A stretch of DNA of 21,425 nt, taken from NCBI GenBank assembly GCA_050014755.1, contig JBEKCS010000069.1, positions 1 to 21,425 on the forward strand, in the 5' to 3' direction. Within the stretch, counting starts at the first letter, position 1. The number at the start of each line of letters is the position of its first letter. This stretch comes from Bog-756 sp050014755 (GTDB lineage: Bacteria > Actinomycetota > Acidimicrobiia > Acidimicrobiales > RAAP-2). The notes under the pieces are model-generated. The model was not told the DNA's origin. It made no database searches and was given only the letters and a program-made list of their open reading frames with translations. Positions 20,573-21,425 of this stretch are shown here, piece after piece. The position numbers and the translations under genes were made by a program.

Positions 20573-21425
20573 GCGCCGCCGGAAGGACCGTGCGTCCCGT
20601 CTCCATCGCCTCGTTCGCCCAGTCGCAGAACGTCCGCCGGGACAACGAGCGAAACGAGGCCGAGGGCCTGCTGCCGGTCATCGCCGAGGTGTTCGGCAAC
20701 ATCGGGATCACCAAGGACGACGTCGACTTCATCTGTTCAGGATCGACCGACTACCTGATCGGTGGGCCCTTCAGCTTCGTGATGGCGCTCGATGCCGTGG
20801 GGGTGTGGCCGCCGCGGAGCGAGAGCCACGTCGAGATGGACGGCGCCTGGGCCCTCTACGAGGCCTGGGTCCTCCTGCAGGAGGGTGAGATCGACGCCGC
20901 CCTGGTGTACTCGTTCGGCCGCTCGTCGCTGGGCGACCTCAACGAGATCCTCACCCTGCAGCTCGACCCCTACTACGAGGCTCCGATGTGGCCGGACATC
21001 GTGAGCCTCAGCGCCCTCCAGGCCCGGGCGCTGCTCGATGCCGGCAAGGCCACCGAGGCCGACTTCGCCGCCATCGCCTCGAGGTCGAGGAGGGACGCGC
21101 TGGCCAACCCCAAGGCGCAGGTGCGCAAGGACGTCGCCCCCGAGGTGCTGCTGGAGGACGACTACGTGGTCGCCCCGCTCCGTCGGCACGCGCTTCCCCC
21201 GATCACCGACGGTGCCGCCGCCATGGTGCTGGCCGCCGGGGACAAGGCCCGGCGGTGGTCGGAGCGCCCGGTGTGGATCACCGGGTTCGACCACCGGATA
21301 GAGACCCACTCGCTGGGCGCGCGCGACCTGACCTCGTCGCCGTCGACGGCCAAGGCGGCCGAGGTGGCCGGCGTGGCCGCGGGCAAGATCGACCTGGCCG
21401 AGATCCACGCCCCCTTCGCCCACCA
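20569..21425 (+). CDS. thiolase-like lipid-transfer protein (Ltp/SCP-x type), 3' end outside the window
   Basis: 285 residues are visible and the gene continues past the edge. Start GTG 20569 overlaps the previous stop. Thiolase-fold features: DVDFICSGSTDYL (51-63), ESHVEMDGAWALYEAW (85-100), ITDGAAAMVLA, and EIHAPFAH at the edge, in the place of the catalytic-His loop. At the usual nucleophilic Cys position stands D91 (VEMDGA), so a classical thiolase reaction is unlikely. This matches the Ltp group tied to retro-aldol cleavage of steroid or branched acyl-CoA. It forms an operon with two OB-fold proteins. An ltp4-like role is inferred from gene order and recalled sequence resemblance. Confidence 0.85.
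   Translation, partial: MSAAGRTVRPVSIASFAQSQNVRRDNERNEAEGLLPVIAEVFGNIGITKDDVDFICSGSTDYLIGGPFSFVMALDAVGVWPPRSESHVEMDGAWALYEAWVLLQEGEIDAALVYSFGRSSLGDLNEILTLQLDPYYEAPMWPDIVSLSALQARALLDAGKATEADFAAIASRSRRDALANPKAQVRKDVAPEVLLEDDYVVAPLRRHALPPITDGAAAMVLAAGDKARRWSERPVWITGFDHRIETHSLGARDLTSSPSTAKAAEVAGVAAGKIDLAEIHAPFAH

Noticed and set aside
1..21425. tRNA, rRNA, CRISPR arrays, insertion sequences and attachment sites
   Set aside because: No cloverleaf, regularly spaced repeat array, transposase-like protein or terminal inverted repeat was seen by reading. A profile search would be needed to exclude short or divergent RNAs.

Overview
The window is about 21.4 kb of high-GC DNA. Its codons favour G or C at the third position, many starts are GTG, and many genes have a TANNNT box 6-8 bases before the start codon with no Shine-Dalgarno (SD) sequence. 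The gene content is actinobacterial: steroid- or lipid-type OB-fold and thiolase-like genes, double-hotdog proteins, a nitrobindin-like protein, DUF2510 domains and a dihydrodipicolinate-reductase-like dehydrogenase. I infer an actinobacterium, perhaps of the Acidimicrobiia. This rests on style and content only. There is no rRNA, tRNA, CRISPR array, transposase or phage module.

Layout. 1-3.9 kb: an XRE-type regulator (-), a small Cys/His protein (+), a GH13 alpha-glucosidase (-) that shares stop-codon bases with it, and a second small Cys/His protein (+). 4.0-7.15 kb: a + strand operon of a short-chain dehydrogenase (SDR) and two paralogous double-hotdog proteins, then a nitrobindin-like beta-barrel protein ending in a strong hairpin. 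7.15-7.6 kb holds no convincing gene. 7.6-9.1 kb: a hypothetical protein (-) divergent from an RDH-type SDR (+). 9.15-10.8 kb: an MFS exporter (-) divergent from a small leaderless ORF (+). 10.8-17.2 kb is a long - strand block: PPOX-fold flavoprotein then PrsW-like membrane protease; FabG-like SDR then DapB-like dehydrogenase; ABC exporter then TrmO-like protein. 17.35-19.5 kb: a low-molecular-weight tyrosine phosphatase (+) and a sulfatase (-). 19.6 kb to the end: a + strand operon of two DUF35-type OB-fold proteins and a thiolase-like protein cut by the window edge. Its gene order resembles the mycobacterial steroid side-chain ltp loci.

The most striking unlisted signal is in the start regions. 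Three unrelated genes (GH13 glucosidase, ABC exporter, PPOX protein) are each preceded by a TANNNT box, a 6-7 base gap, and an ATG that opens a tiny frame of 9-18 codons. Each frame stops exactly at the start codon of the main gene (two ATGA overlaps, one 2-base gap). Together they look like leaderless upstream ORFs that deliver a terminating ribosome to the main start. At least four other genes have the same box placed directly before their own start codon. Two divergent intergenic regions also have overlapping -10 boxes on opposite strands.
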